Both the position numbers and the translations under genes were made by a program. The notes beneath the pieces are model-generated. The model ran no database searches. It was not told the origin of the DNA and saw nothing but the letters and a program-made list of their open reading frames with translations. This document shows, one piece after another, positions 29,389 through 41,473 of a stretch of DNA of 64,000 nt (positions within the stretch are counted from its first letter, which is position 1; each line of letters starts with the position of its first letter). Source of the stretch: Psococerastis gibbosa (Eukaryota > Arthropoda > Insecta > Psocodea > Psocidae); NCBI GenBank assembly GCA_963971405.1, contig OZ020486.1, positions 27,365,419 to 27,429,418 on the forward strand, read 5' to 3'.

Positions 29389-31818
29389 GTATGTATATCG
29401 ATTTTAGGAAACACTCAAACTTCCGTAAATATTATCCGATTTTGATGAAACTTGGCACAAAAATTGATCATACAAATGTCTTGATCGAGTTCGTTAACCA
29501 GCTAGATCCACTCTTTAGTTACAAGATGGCGGCCGATTGAAACATAGTTTAATTCATATCTCAGTTAATATTGGTCGCAGAGGAATGAATTAAAATTTAA
29601 CTGAAAGTTCGTATTATTATCTACGATAATGACAATCACCACTTTTTACGACAAATGAACCATTTTAAGATGGCATCCAGTCAAAGTCAAAATAATTTGA
29701 TAAATAAAAGTTCACAGTCGGCATTGTGGTTCGAATTTTGGAACACAAGAGAACTTTGTGTGTTGATGTTGTGGTCGGGAAAATAATGAAGTATTTTTTA
29801 TTTGTTATTACATACATAGCGTAGAGGCCGCCTTACCAAGTTGAATCCAGCGGGCCAGAGCAGGTTCAACGATGCAGATAACTGGGTAGTGTGCACAGTG
29901 CCGGTAGGGAAACATGGTAGGACTTGTCCTGGTCACCTCCGAACTAATCGTGTGACTTCACTGTTTCCCAAGTGGTTGGGAATGCACTATAATCAGGAGG
30001 TCCTCTGTCCTATGGGTCCCCACCGTGGCCTGGGACTTTGTCCAACCATACTACTACTACATACCGTAGAGGAAAAGGAATCTCCCTACTCCTGATCGTC
30101 CAGAGCCAAAAGGAATTTTTTTTTTCAAGTATCTCCCTCTCAAGACGTTAAAAATCTCGACTTGTACTATGAAATATTTGACATTGTGTCACAGTTCAAT
30201 TGTCAAAAACATACTTTCCTCTTCTTTTTTTTGTTTGTTAAAGGTCAACTAATCATATCATCTTTGGATCATGGTATGGGCTATCATCAAAACAATAATC
30301 CCACCAAGGCTAGTGACAAAGCGTGCTGGCTTAAGCCTTCATCCCCACCTACCCCATTCATAATTTTCTCTGTGCCTAAGGTTGCCTTGTCAACGTCAAG
30401 AAAACCACAAATCCAGTTTCTGTTTTTAGGATGGTTCTGGTAATATGTCACCTGCTGTTCTTCTCAAGGCCCATAGCCTTAAAAACTCGGAGATTCATGA
30501 TTGTATGAGTGCAGAAGAGGCAGTGTATCGTGCTGATATAGTGGCAACTTCATGTCATAGCGATTCAAGAAACAAAATTACACTTAAGGTATGGCAAAGA
30601 GTACTAAGCGAGTTCTATCATAATTGGTAGTGTCTTCAATACAAAGATTTACGGCAGGCTTATGGCTGTAGGCTTACTGTAAATGCCGTAAAAACTAAAT
30701 CATGATGGGTACATTTGAAGCAGTTTTTTTTAAATCTTGACCTTGATAATTGCGAATAAATCTAGTTACTACATCTATTATTATTTATTTATAGTTACTA
30801 GATTCTACAGTACCATTCTATACATATATACTGTATATATATTTATAGAATCTATAGTACCATAGGAGTCCCTAAGTCCCTTTATCCCACACGAAAGCAC
30901 TCCATGCTCAATTTGGTAAAACGCCTAATTTCCTAGGTCAACCAACCAGCGATATAAGGTTCAGGAACCTCTTAGATTGCTTCCATACCTGAATTGAATT
31001 AAACTACTATCAAATAACCAAATAACACTAGGCGTCTTAATACCTTTACGAAAATTAGTTAATCAATGGTCTAAATTACATAAGCGATTTTTTCCACTTA
31101 GTTTGTAAACCATATATTGTAATTCAATATCATCTGCTATTACACTGCATAACATCCATGACGTGGCAGTCCACATGAATACCTAAAAAAAATAATACAA
31201 TTTCCATTGAGTGAGGGGAACCCGTAAATGAGTAAAATTAAAATTAGAGAGAATGTAATATATTGGTAGTTAAGGTACTATAGAGGTATTAGTAGAAAGA
31301 AGTGTCAATACCATTGTCATACCTATAAGTAATAGTAATTCCTTAAAATCGAAAACTCCATATCCTGCCTATCATATGTATCGTGGCCTACGTTAAAAAT
31401 GTATTATTCCTGATTTTCAGATATTAGAAGAGGCTGCACTAGACTGGTTCTTCTTGCATTCTCTACCCAGAAGTGATATTGAAGTTAGTGATGACGTTTT
31501 CAAACATAAGAGCAACTTGACTTGGCAAAGCGTGACAAATACAAAGTATATTTATATGGTAAGACGCTGCTGTTTTGAAATTTATGAAACTCAAGACAGC
31601 CTTTCTACTTTTTTTTTATCAACGTCCACAGCTGTGGTCAATCGGTGTTTGTGACTGCCACACATTATAACATTAATTTCTTCCGTGTGATGTGACCTTT
31701 ACAATTATGTAACTTTGCTCTGATTCTCATGTTATTCTCCTTTCAGGCTTTACTAGAAAGATTGTTGACAGACCATCCGTTGACATCATCAATTCCGGAT
31801 TTTGACGGACCACCTTGA
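26836..31818 (+). CDS. Ornithine transcarbamylase-like protein, active site degenerate (5' partial)
   Basis: Exons are 26836-27108, 28367-28646, 30430-30588, 31421-31558 and 31747-31818. All have GT-AG borders and one frame to TGA. The order of blocks follows OTC: NIKGRDVISPLDL (OTC LKGRDLLTLKNF), then ALGGNFSIIHGNNLG. Next come ASIPVFATRTDLFAIS and ADLMTLIE (OTC ASIPIINGLSDLYHPIQ, ADYLTLQE). The last blocks are CLAWIGP, SAEEAVYRADIV and LDWFFLHSLPR (OTC ASDWTFLHCLPR). The carbamoyl-phosphate loop STRTR reads SSVRN, HPxQ reads FAIS, DxxxSMG is absent and HCLP is HSLP. OTC makes citrulline in mitochondria; this protein almost certainly cannot. Intact frames and splice sites argue for a conserved pseudoenzyme rather than a dead gene. 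The first coding exon was not found. Homology is seen; loss of catalysis is inferred from known OTC residues. Confidence 0.85.
27148..27200 (-). mobile_element. SINE family 1 tail fragment
   Basis: A T-run of about 22 bases is followed by ACAAAAGGATAATCGTATAC and AAACAATTGCATGG, the 3' end of SINE 1 in reverse. The rest is absent. Confidence 0.6.
27553..27835 (+). mobile_element. SINE-like family 3 copy in OTC-like intron
   Basis: It begins GGCCGCCATACCAAGTTGAA, then GTGTGCACAGTGCCGGTAGG, CCTGGTCACCTCCG, and ATCAGGAGGTCC, ending in an ACT/AAC-type microsatellite. Other copies lie at 29825-30060, 52613-52955 and, reversed and interrupted, 37330-37900. Confidence 0.7.
29220..29822 (+). repeat. 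Dispersed ~600-bp repeat, copy 2
   Basis: It is closely similar to 6320-6905, with an expanded (TA)n run at about 29346-29385. It ends at ACATACATAGCGTAGAG, where a SINE-like family 3 copy begins. It lies in the OTC-like intron between exons 28367-28646 and 30430-30588. Confidence 0.75.
29825..30060 (+). mobile_element. SINE-like family 3 copy inserted in the 600-bp repeat
   Basis: GGCCGCCTTACCAAGTTGAA through CAAGTGGTTGGGAATGCAC and ATCAGGAGGTCCTCTG to a (CTA)n end. The flanking repeat reads CATAGCGTAGAGG before it and ACCGTAGAGGAAAAGG after it. Copy 1 near 6900 is uninterrupted here, which supports insertion. Confidence 0.7.
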
Positions 31819-33592
31819 ATTTGACAAGCAACTATACTAGGCCTAGCTAGTTCAAGATGTTACTAGACAAGTTGACATTGCTACACCATTTTTATCTCAA
31901 ACTCGCGGGTTTCAAATTTTGAACGACTAGTTGTGCACCCGTAATTCGCCGTCAACAATGGATGCACTAATTTGTTAATGGCATACAGTCAACCACAATG
32001 TTTTATTGGTCGGACGCTAGCATTTTCCCTATATTAAAGAGCACCTCTTTCGTAGCCTATACGAAAGAGGTGCATGATTGAATTTAATACCACCTGTGAG
32101 CACAGCATTTTATGTAAGTAGAAGCTCATAAAGCAATCAAGACAGCGTGGTTTTGTCAGTTTAAAAAAAGAGGCTTTGTGGTCTGGCCAACGTTTTGACT
32201 TCATTTTTTTTAACGGGCGAAAACCCGTTAAGATGTAAGTACCACGTTAGGGCATGAAGGCAAAGAATAAACAATGAGAAAATATTGTGGATTTTCCTAA
32301 ACTGACAGAATCTTCCGTTAGCACAACTAAAGGATTTTAAGTTAATGAGACTAAATTTTTAATGTGTTATTATTTTATTAGGGGTACATTTTAATAAATA
32401 TCTTTACGGTTACACGAGTCCAGAGGTATTGCACAGTACACGTGATACCTATTCTATTCAGTCTCGGAGAGCAAGCAAACCGACCAAAACAAATTCTTTG
32501 TAAAATTAATCACTTTCGGCAAACATTTCCACACAAGAACCAAAAATAATATATATTATATATTAAATACTCTCCGCACGATTTTCAAAGTTTAGGATGA
32601 GTAGTTTACGATCAAAATATTGCTCAGGTTGGTATTCCAAAATTTGCAGTCAAATCTCAGTATAGGATCAGAAGTGGTCTAATGAATGAGAACACAAACA
32701 TTCATGCTAGACTTTAAGCAACAAAAAAAAACACACTGCACGGTTCCTGAACAGCAGCCAGGTCTGTAAGATTAGTTCGCGTTCGTAAATACATGGAAAA
32801 TGGCATCCATAAAAATGCAGATAACCGTCAGCGGTTCTTCCGTCAATAGGCTACTGGACAGTTGTAACAATAATAATACAATGTTCTTACTTCAGAAAAA
32901 TTGTAAATATTACAACCAAATAAATAAATGTTTGTATTTTCAACTGAGGATTACAAGAGCCAAAACGCTGGTAGACATGGTTGACCTTCAAATAACGTCA
33001 CTACCAATACCACTGCTAGTAGTTCTCCAACTGGCGGCTCCTCCACGGCATCACAAATGATATCACATTTTTTTCACGTGGCCCCGTTATATAAAAAGTC
33101 GACTAATGCATTAAAATAGGTTATCAAAAATTGTCAAGTAGCCTATTGTATGGGTTAATTGTTAATTCGCCCATATGGAAAATAAAGACAATTTTCTTTC
33201 TTATAGTATGAAGTATTATTAAATTGAGGTCTATGAACGCCACTTGAAGAAAAATGTAAGCTTTAGGTTAATTCCATACACGGTGAGCTTCAAATCCACA
33301 AACTAATTTAAACGGGTGGTTTGCTTAGTATCCTTTTACTTCAGCAACTTATACACGTGTGCATGAACCATTCACGCGGTCTGTGTATTTTGCCAAGGTT
33401 TGAATCTTTTCACTAAAATTTTCCTTATTCGTCGCAAATATTAAATAGACTCCACGGTTTTTAATCGACATTTAAATTTTTTCATAGACGGGCCATGGTT
33501 TACGGTGACTAAACGAAACTAAAATATGGGTAGAATGAAAACTGCAGAACATGGTTGGGAGTTTAAAGTCCTTAAAATTGCTGAAGAAACGT
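31819..33592. other. Convergent intergenic region, no further gene seen
   Basis: It separates the 3' ends of the OTC-like and SWIB genes. ATTAAA at 32033 and AATAAA near 32268 are possible polyadenylation signals for the OTC-like gene. A small hairpin, CACCTCTTTCGTAGCCTATA with mate ACGAAAGAGGTG, lies at 32042-32073. Open frames (for example 32800-33060) show no protein family. Confidence 0.45.
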
Positions 33593-36500
33593 CTACGTGA
33601 AGTGTGACTTCAAATACTTCATCATGCCGAAGATTCTAAATCTCTTCTCCCCGATAACTTTCAACAGCTCGTCGTCGCAAATAGCGAACTGCTTGTTTTT
33701 TGGGTCCTAGAAAAAATGAAAGTAATTAATAATATCACGTTTTAAAAATATTCCAATACTTCAGATCTCTTAATCATATTAATTACTTCGGACAGAATCG
33801 ACCGTGAATGGGAGAGTGGCTTTCGGAGGGATAGGTGTCAGCAGCCATGTTTAAATCACCATTTAAAGCTAGGACACTATGGTCGAATTTACTATTCACA
33901 TCAAAATAGTTTATTTATTGCTTTCCTATTTTGTATTTATACGTTATGGGTTTACATCCACGGTTTGAGGTCCCAGGAACCCTACGTGGCTTTTACCAAA
34001 TGTCTGCCTGGTTTGGGGGCAAACTACTTGATAAAATTTGGCATGTGATTCACAGATCTTTTATTTATTTTTCTTCAGATAATATATACAACAATATAGT
34101 ATTTTAGCAATTTAATGGAAATTAAAGAGAAAAATAAGTGAGCAACCTATTTCATAGACGAGCACGAACGAAACACGATCACGACACGTTCATAAGTATA
34201 AACAGTCTATATACTGTAAGGAATTATAAGTATATTCAGTACCAGAATGAAATAAAGACGTCTTACTATACTATAAACTGGCTTTACTATAAACTAATTT
34301 TTAATTGTTAAAATATGATAAAAGAAAGGGTTGTGGCTGGAGCTCTAGATCCAACTTCCTAAATAAACATAAGTTGAAGCACCGTTGACATTGGCCATCC
34401 TTGGATCACCCAAAATAGGTTGATTTCTATTTTTTATTGAAGTTAATACAGAAGTTATAACTATTTGGCCCATTCAATTGGTAGATGACTACTTCATACG
34501 CCATAAATTATTATAAGATGTTCTTTATTTTTATTATAATTTTTCCATGAATTTAAGAGAGTACATACGTCCCGTAGAAAATTGGCAGCCCGAAATTTAA
34601 TACTTCTGAATTTTTATTTAATTAACTAAGCAAGTCATTGAGATATTTGGTTCATTTAAGTTGTAGAAGACTACTTTATGAATCATATAATAGGGCATTA
34701 TTAATTGTTAGTTTTGATATTTTTTCCATGGTATACAGTATTGGTCATAAATCCTGGAACAAACACGTTTATGGCTTTTTATACAAAAGTAGTACACATA
34801 TCAAACTGTACATGATATTGTAGTATCGTGGGTAGGTACCACACACTGTCACCAAAAAACTGTGAAATTGGATCAGTGGTTTCAAGAGGATGAGCTGATA
34901 ACGAAATGTCGTTGGCCATAATGGTTGGAACAAACCTATCACAACTCTTGCTCATGAATTTTCTTAAATAATAATTTAGAATGTAATTGTAAACATTGAG
35001 GTTTTAAAACTTGATGGAGGACAAATCGTTGACCATGGACACAAGAGAAAGAATTCTGCGAATGCGAATTTCGGCCGAGCCTTTATGTTCTTCCTCGATG
35101 GACAAGGCAGGGCAGCAACTCTTAAGGCCATTTCCAGTTAGCCAAAATTTTCCGCGATACGCAACAGGGATGCCCGCGACACACTGAAAACACCTTTCTT
35201 TTGTACTTCTCTGGCGTTTTACGAGGACGGCCTACACTTTTACAAGCTTGGGGGTATCAGTACACATTTCACTAGATAATTCTATAAATTGATGACCTGG
35301 GGACCTGTACCTGCCACCCAATGTCAATAGGCTTCATCCCCTACTTGAAGGGGGCCAGAATTCTTTCTCTTGTGTCCATGGTCAACGATTTGTCCTCCAT
35401 CAAGTTTTAAAACCTCAATGTTTACAATTACATTCTAAATTATTATTTAAGAAGGCGAAAATTCATGAGCAAGAGTTGTGATAGATTTGTTCCAACCAAT
35501 ATGGCCAACGACATTTCCGCCTTCAGCTCATCCTCTTGAAACCACTATCTAATTTCAAAGTTTTTTGGCGACAGAATCAGAATCAGTATAATCCGTTTAA
35601 GTGCCAGGACATAGCTGGATTCACATCGTCATGTCATCGTCATCGTCGTGTGTGGTACCTACCCACGATACTACAATATCATGTACAGTTTGATATGTGA
35701 GCTACTTTTGTATAAAAAGCCATACACGTGTTTGTTCCAGGATTTATAACCAATGCTGAACGTGAAATTTAGCTCTCAATCGTTTTTTTTTAAAAGCTAC
35801 GGTACCAAAAATTGAAAAATCCCTATATATGAAGTAGTCTTCTACAACTTAAATGAGCCCAATCTTTAATAACTTGCTTAGTTAATTAAATAAAGTCTGT
35901 AGAAATAACGGATTTTGGGGTATTTATTTTCTACACGTACACTCTTAATAATTCGGTAAATTTCTATCGCCTTTCACTTTAACGGTAAACCTCCTGGATC
36001 AAAACTTAAAACAATTCCTCGTAGTATTATGACGCATCAAAGTGAACAGACCAGATGAGTATAACTTAAGTATTAAATTAAGTACAAAATATAAACCAAC
36101 ATATTTTGGGGTGATCCAGGGGTCAACGGCCACCTTCCTCTGAATTTACTAGGGAAAATATAAAAATTTAAGACGTCGTAGACAACTCTGAAATGTATTG
36201 CATCACAAGGAGTTTTTGATTTTTGGCGGAGTGACTTTCGTAAAACTGACGTTGAACAAAGTAAATAGAAAAACCACTTCGCCAAATATTAAACACTTAT
36301 GTTCCAATACATAAAATAGTTATCCACAACTTCGGCTTATTCCATTCAGATAACTTTCGTAAAGTTAATTAAAATCATTAAATGAATCAAACTTCGGAGT
36401 GATCACATGGCCTTGAAATTTCTTCTTAATCCTTTTTTTGGTGGGATTCCAACTTCAGCATTTTAAAAACACTTTCTTTAAGATTTACAATAAATACTTA

Positions 36501-39500
36501 CATATAAGTTTCGCTCCTTAATCAATGCCCACATCCTCTTGACCACTTCGTGACGGGGCATCTGTTCTTGCCCCATAAGCTTGGCTAGATCTTTGCTGAG
36601 GGTCAAAGGGCGGCAGTAGCCTTTTGCTGATCCACCACCTGCACCGCCGCCGCCGCGCTTCTTCTTCTTTTTGCCCCAGTCCTCGTCACTGTCACTTTCT
36701 GAGCCTTTCTTCTTACGACCGCCCTTTTTAGGAGCTGGCTTAGCCTTCTTTTTGGGACTATATTCTTCTTCCTCTGAATTCTCCTGCGCAATTAATACAT
36801 AAATAAATGCCTTGTAGACTGATTCATGTTGTGACGCCCTAAAATCCATCTCAATGAGCAAGATAATGCTTATAGAACGTAAGTACTCTCAAACACTATG
36901 ACAGCTACATTTCTTTTTTAAATTAAAATATTTCTTCATAAAAGGTTAATCACATGCAAAAAATGAATGTATACTATCTCTTCGGTCGCTTCTGTAGGTT
37001 AGTAGGCATAGGGTAAAATTCATTGACGTGAACAGGCTTACTGTAACTAAAGCTTAATACAGAATGAACCAACAGTCAAATGTGCATTTACCTCTCCAGA
37101 GCCGTCTTCACTGTCACTCTCTTTCTTCTTCGCGGCTCTCTTGGGGGCCTTCTTTTTCTTCTTGTCTTCTTCGCTATCTTCTTCGTCATCGTTGCCTGCC
37201 CCGTTTTCATCATCATCTTCCTCCTATATTAGATTGATCAACATTAAAATATATATCAGTGAATAAGTAGACACCATACATTTCCATTATACGTCACGCT
37301 GGGATCATCTTCCAAAAAATTACTCACCTGCTAATGTTGTTTCCAACGTCTGCTTTCAGCATTTCTGCTTTAAGCAACCCTGTCAACCTGGCGGGGGAGT
37401 GAGTCTGTTTGTTAACTTGAGGCACCTCGGGGGAAGTGGAGTTGGGGAGTTGACTGGCAGGGTGGACCTCCTCATTATAGTGGATTCCGAACCACTTGGG
37501 GAACATGGTAAAGTCACACGATTAAATAAATAAATAAATAAATATCGACTTTTTTTTGTTCTATTACTAAGCCAACCTGGCGGAGTTAGGGCTATACACT
37601 CAACTAGGAAAGCCCGGGACCGCCTGCTTTACATGCCCTCCGAAGCATGGCCAGAAAATATAGCAAGTGTGGGACTCGAACCAATAACCTTTCGCGTGAA
37701 AGTTGGAGTCCGTTCCATTACTCTACATGTCCTGACGATTAAATCGGAGGTGACCAGGACTCGACACGCACGTCGCAAGTCTCAGCGCGTTATCATGTTC
37801 CACCATGTTCCTCTGCCAACGCTGTGCACACAACCAAATTTGCCGCTGTTTGAAACATGTTCTGCTCTCATGGAATCAACATGGTAGGGCCGTTGGCTCA
37901 CCTGCTAATGATAGTAAGCGAATTTCACTAAAATAATATTTTACCCCTTGGGTTGCCTGAAATCAGTTGTGGGCCCAAAAATTGAAAAGGAAGAGGGCCT
38001 ATAATTGGGTTAAAATGATATCAATAACAATTTAAAGACTTACAAACGCAATTTATTTTTATTGGGTGAAAAAATATAAAAATTAAACAAAGCCTCTAAT
38101 GCATTGCATAGACCAGGGAAAAAAAAGTTTATGCTCATGTTATGCTTGGAATGAATTTTTTCAGGCGAATTTAAACGAAGATGAGACAGGTGTTTGAATA
38201 GCTGACGAAGATGAAGTCGAATGTGATTGCCGCGACGAGGAAGAATGTCATTTGTTAGAGTTGTTCTTGTTTTTTTAATATGTTGGATTAAATTAATTCT
38301 TTATTTCATTTCAAATTTTCATTTTTTTTTTTTTTTTCAAAGTGTACAAATCCTTGGATTTTTCTCAAACCAAAACGGCGCTTTCTTCGTTACCGATCAG
38401 TGAAAATCTATCATACGTTACGTCAGATTGTGGTTTTATCAAGATATGGCTCTACAAAAATGTATTATAAATAAGCTGAAATATGTAATTCGTGTTTCCT
38501 GAACCTTTAACGAAAATGAATTCGTGCCGTTTGTAAGTTTACTCCTCATTTGCTATTGCATAAATATAATAAAGTTTTTAAGGTCTTGATTTAGCACGCA
38601 TAATAATTAAGAAGTTATAGCTTCCCCTCCCCATTCAACAGATAATTTACCAGTGGATATTGGTATTACCTCATCCTCACTGTCATTCTTGCTATCCTTC
38701 TGGTCTCGTAAGTACTCCATTACGAGGTCATCAACAATCTTCTTTTTGTTCGCTAAGTCAATTTCTAATTTTTCTTCGAGTTGAGTGCGGACTTTTTTAG
38801 CCGTTGTTTGAGTAAGATCTGCATCCTTTAGAATATCTGGAACAATTTGAAATTTTTCATTAAATATCGATCACAGGGTCATAAATGAGAGTAGAAGTAG
38901 AAGAAATGCTCCTCTCTGCACTTAATGTCGTCAGTAACAGCATTTGGCTAGTTTTTAAGGGCCAACCGGAGTCGCCCATATTCCATTTTCTGTTCAAACA
39001 TCAATTTCTCATGAAATATGGAACGCAGAACAATGAAAAAATGCTGAATAGCAAGAAGAATTTTTTCTCCTAATTTTGATACATAGTATGTGGCCTTAAC
39101 TAACCCCAATTCGCCACAGTTTAATAACTCCTCCAACTTGAACTCCTGAGTGACCGTTATTTTTTGCGTATCAAGTTCACTAACTATAGCCGATCGGTAT
39201 TGATGATTGCAACATACTATATATCAAAATTAGGAGAAAAATCTTGTTTCGATTCAGCATTTTTTCATTGCTCTGCGTTCCATATTTCATGAGAAATTGA
39301 AGTTTGCACAGAAATGGAATATCGGCGACTCCGGTTTGCCCTTAAGGTGACACACTTTTGAAAATTTTTATGTGGGACAAGCCTGTGGCCAGCAGCCCCC
39401 CTACCCCCAAATTATTTGGTGTGTTCACTGGGCAGATGGGATTTAGTGGTCTGTACCTTTGACTAATAAATTGCCCGCTCTAAATTATTTCCTGGCAAAG

Positions 39501-40384
39501 GTTTTGACGAGGTCTACAGAGCGTAGGCTTAAGTGTGAGTAAGTACCTAAGAAACTAAAAAAAGTCCAAAAATTAATTAGGTACTCTTTTTTATTTATAA
39601 AGTTTTTGACGAGGAAATTGCTGAAATCAATAGTGTATACAGTAAGCCTAAATTATATTAGGTACCTCAAAGGTCTTCGAAATTTATAAGGGTTTAAACT
39701 TGACGGTAGCAATGGGGGGACATGTGGGACGTAGACGTATTGAGCGTTTTTGGGGACAATTTAACCTGCTTTTGAAAGCTTCAGCCATTGTGATACTGCC
39801 CAACTCATTGTGAGACGGTTGGTCACCTTAGGGCTTAGACTAGGTAAAAGTACTTATCACTAAAATATATATATATATATACATATAACCTTCAGAAGGT
39901 ATGGTGCGCTTATGTACTGTTTAAAGTCTAAAACCAACGTTTTCAAACCAAAATTCAATACGATGGCTTTCCTCCACCCTTTCCAACCGCCAAACTGGGT
40001 GACATCAGCAATGGAAATATCTATGATATTACGCCACTCAATGTCCTAAACTGTTATTATACATACGCCTTAAGAAACAATAATCTCTTCCTTGTGCTAA
40101 TTTTAAATTATTTCGTGGTAAAAGCTGTGATGATTTTTTTTTATTTAAACAATGTTAATCAAGAAGCGTCATCAAGCTAACAAACTTCATCTTAGTCTCA
40201 GTTCGAAAAATATTCAATAACATTTTAACGGCTAATAGTATAGCAATGGCATTTAAAATATAGCTAAGTTACATTATTTGTAGGCAATTAACGCAATTTC
40301 CTTAACCAAACATTATAGACCATAAAGAATTTGATAAATACCGGCAATTTCTTTCTTCAATTTAGTTCTAGAAATGTCGGCCAT
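33593..40384 (-). CDS. DEK_C and SWIB/MDM2 domain protein (245 aa), five exons
   Basis: Exons are 40384-40342, 38836-38670, 37223-37092, 36783-36502 and 33706-33593, all GT-AG, with one split codon (G|AT). Residues 1-70 (MADISRTKLKKEIADILKDA..., ...TAKKVRTQLEEKL) form a DEK_C-type helical domain. Residues 71-168 are an acidic/lysine/serine-rich linker with SESDSDEDW, KKKKKR and a glycine tract, rich in likely nuclear-localisation and CK2 sites. Residues 169-245 are a SWIB domain: KGYCRPLTLSKDLAKLMGQE, MWALIKERNLY, then DPKNKQFAICDDELL and FRIFGMMKYLKSHF. This is the plan of the UAF30/spp27/TRI1-like proteins, nuclear factors linked to rDNA and chromatin transcription. Domain calls are firm; the exact role in this organism is inferred. 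Introns are large and full of repeats. Confidence 0.93.
34562..35946. mobile_element. Fold-back element interrupted by a Tc1-like element
   Basis: The left arm TACATACGTCCCGTAGAAAA...TTTAATTAACTAAGCAAG and TAAGTTGTAGAAGACTACTT mirror the right arm, AAGTAGTCTTCTACAACTTA...AACTTGCTTAGTTAATTAAA then TTTTCTACACGTACA. The 1-kb Tc1-like element (34736-35758) sits in the middle. Relatives lie at 50008-50650 and, more diverged, 59590-59960. Confidence 0.7.
34736..35758. mobile_element. Tc1/mariner-like element with long inverted repeats and transposase remnant
   Basis: The ends CAGTATTGGTCATAAATCCT and AGGATTTATAACCAATGCTG are Tc1-like (CAGTnnTGG...CCnnnnCTG). The arms extend 300 bp or more (ACCATGGACACAAGAGAAAG mirrored near 35365). 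In the centre, minus strand, a short frame reads GRPRKTPEKYKRKVF, like the GRPRK AT-hook and helix-turn-helix of Tc1 transposases. Stops follow, so the protein is dead. The terminal match is seen; the class is inferred. Confidence 0.65.
36935..37005 (-). mobile_element. SINE family 1 fragment in SWIB gene intron 3
   Basis: CATAAAAGGTTAATCACATG, then TGAATGTATACTATCTCTTC and GTCGCTTCTGTAGGTTAGTA, correspond to the 3' half of SINE 1 in reverse. Confidence 0.6.
37330..37900 (-). mobile_element. SINE-like family 3 copy interrupted by SINE 2
   Basis: The family 3 body (TTTCAGCATTTCTGCTTTAA, GTGAGTCTGTTTGTTAACTT, GGACCTCCTCATTATAGTGG) runs to CACACGATTAAATAAA near 37530. It resumes at GACGATTAAATCGGAGGTGA near 37735 and finishes at GGAATCAACATGGTAGGGC. 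ACGATTAAAT flanks the insert on both sides, a likely target-site duplication. Confidence 0.75.
37545..37734 (-). mobile_element. SINE family 2 copy, nearly complete
   Basis: In reverse it reads TAAATAAATAAATA tail, ATTACTAAGCCAACCTGGC, CCGGGACCGCCTGC, GCATGGCC, GTGGGACTCGAACCAATAAC (B-box reverse) and GTTCCATTACTCTACATGTC (A-box reverse). It is inserted in SINE-like family 3. Confidence 0.75.
38885..39350. repeat. Inverted repeat in SWIB gene intron 1
   Basis: TTTCTCATGAAATATGGAAC, GCAGAACAATGAAAAAATGC and TTTTCTCCTAATTTTGATA (38955-39080) are mirrored at about 39215-39345. The flanks CTTTTAAGGGCCAACCGGAG and GACTCCGGTTTGCCCTTAAG also pair approximately. No protein is encoded. Confidence 0.65.
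39360..40341. other. SWIB gene intron 1 remainder
   Basis: No exon or clear element is recognised. A short (TA)n run is at about 39866-39885. Confidence 0.45.
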
Positions 40385-41032
40385 GGTGAATTTGTCGGGT
40401 TCCGCTTCCTAATCTCTACTGAAGTCAGTAGTGACTTTCAACTACAAAGCATACGAAAATGAGAATAATCGATTGACGAACTAGAAGCATTTTTACCAAC
40501 AAAAGTCTTTATAATAATTACATTTAAATTTTAAGCAGAATGAAAGCAAGGAAAATTATTTCTAACATTATCTTTATAACAAAAGAAGCTACTGAAGCAT
40601 ATCCGGTTAACTGCAAGCTACTATGTTCAGCTATCTAGTGATAATATTTGAACTAATGTAGTACAAACAATATCCGTAAGATGGCAAAGGCTGTGCTAAA
40701 TTTTAAACTTGGCGCTTCACCGTGACGTGTTTAATATAGACTACGTGTATATACAGCACATAAATCATAATCAGGTACGGTACCTAATTACTGTACTGAT
40801 ACTGAACTACAGTAGTGAGCCTTTTTATTGTATTTATAACCTCGCCATTTTTTCCTTTGTCACGCACGTATTACAATTTCCCTACGATATGGCAAACAAT
40901 GCGAAAACTAAATTTATTATCAACAGTATGAAACATAAGAATTTGAAGCTGTGTTTCCCAGTGATGTTTCGCATAGGTAGGCCTATCCGCCGACAGGGAC
41001 TAAAGCAGTAACCTACAGTATACAGGGCCCCA

Positions 41033-41224
41033 GCAAGGGCGGATTTTGGGGGGGTGTCAGAGGGTCCGGACCCCCCCCCCAACCCCAAAAAAATGAACTT
41101 ACACTAGATAACAATGGGTTTACAGCGGTAATTAAAAATAATAATGTTTTTTAATGTTATCATCCACTGAACCTGTCCGCTGACTCCCCCCCCCCCCTAA
41201 ACTGAAGGCAAAATCCACCCTTGG
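41033..41224. mobile_element. Fold-back with GGGCGGATTTT tips and G/C runs
   Basis: CAAGGGCGGATTTTGGGGGG pairs with AAAATCCACCCTTGG. TCAGAGGGTCCGGACCCCC lies inside the left end and the AT-rich interior matches 23507-23692. Confidence 0.8.
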
Positions 41225-41473
41225 GTCCCAGCGAGTTTTAGATAAGGTAGGGGGGTTCATTTCGAGATGATTTCACCAATCAACCCATGGTCGTAATGGA
41301 ACGGCGCCACTAAGTAGCCTAGCCTAAGACGTGTCCCCGCGCGGATTTCATGAGAATGTTTCACGACCCCTGTACGTACAATTCGACGCTCTGTGGTTAC
41401 ATTTACAAATAATACACTTCATAAAACTGTAAAACTGCTCCTCAATCCGACAAATTTCTTAACTTATATCCAG

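Larger units (their letters stand above)
33707..36501. other. SWIB gene intron 4, repeat filled
   Basis: It carries GGTTTGAGGTCCCAGGAACC near 33962 (mirrored near 44998), the nested fold-back and Tc1-like block at 34562-35946, and a short repeat shared with 4.6 kb at about 36090-36125. No other exon is apparent. Confidence 0.5.

Noticed and set aside
36603-36791. 62-codon arginine-rich frame
   Set aside because: A shadow of the lysine-rich SWIB-gene exon in another frame.
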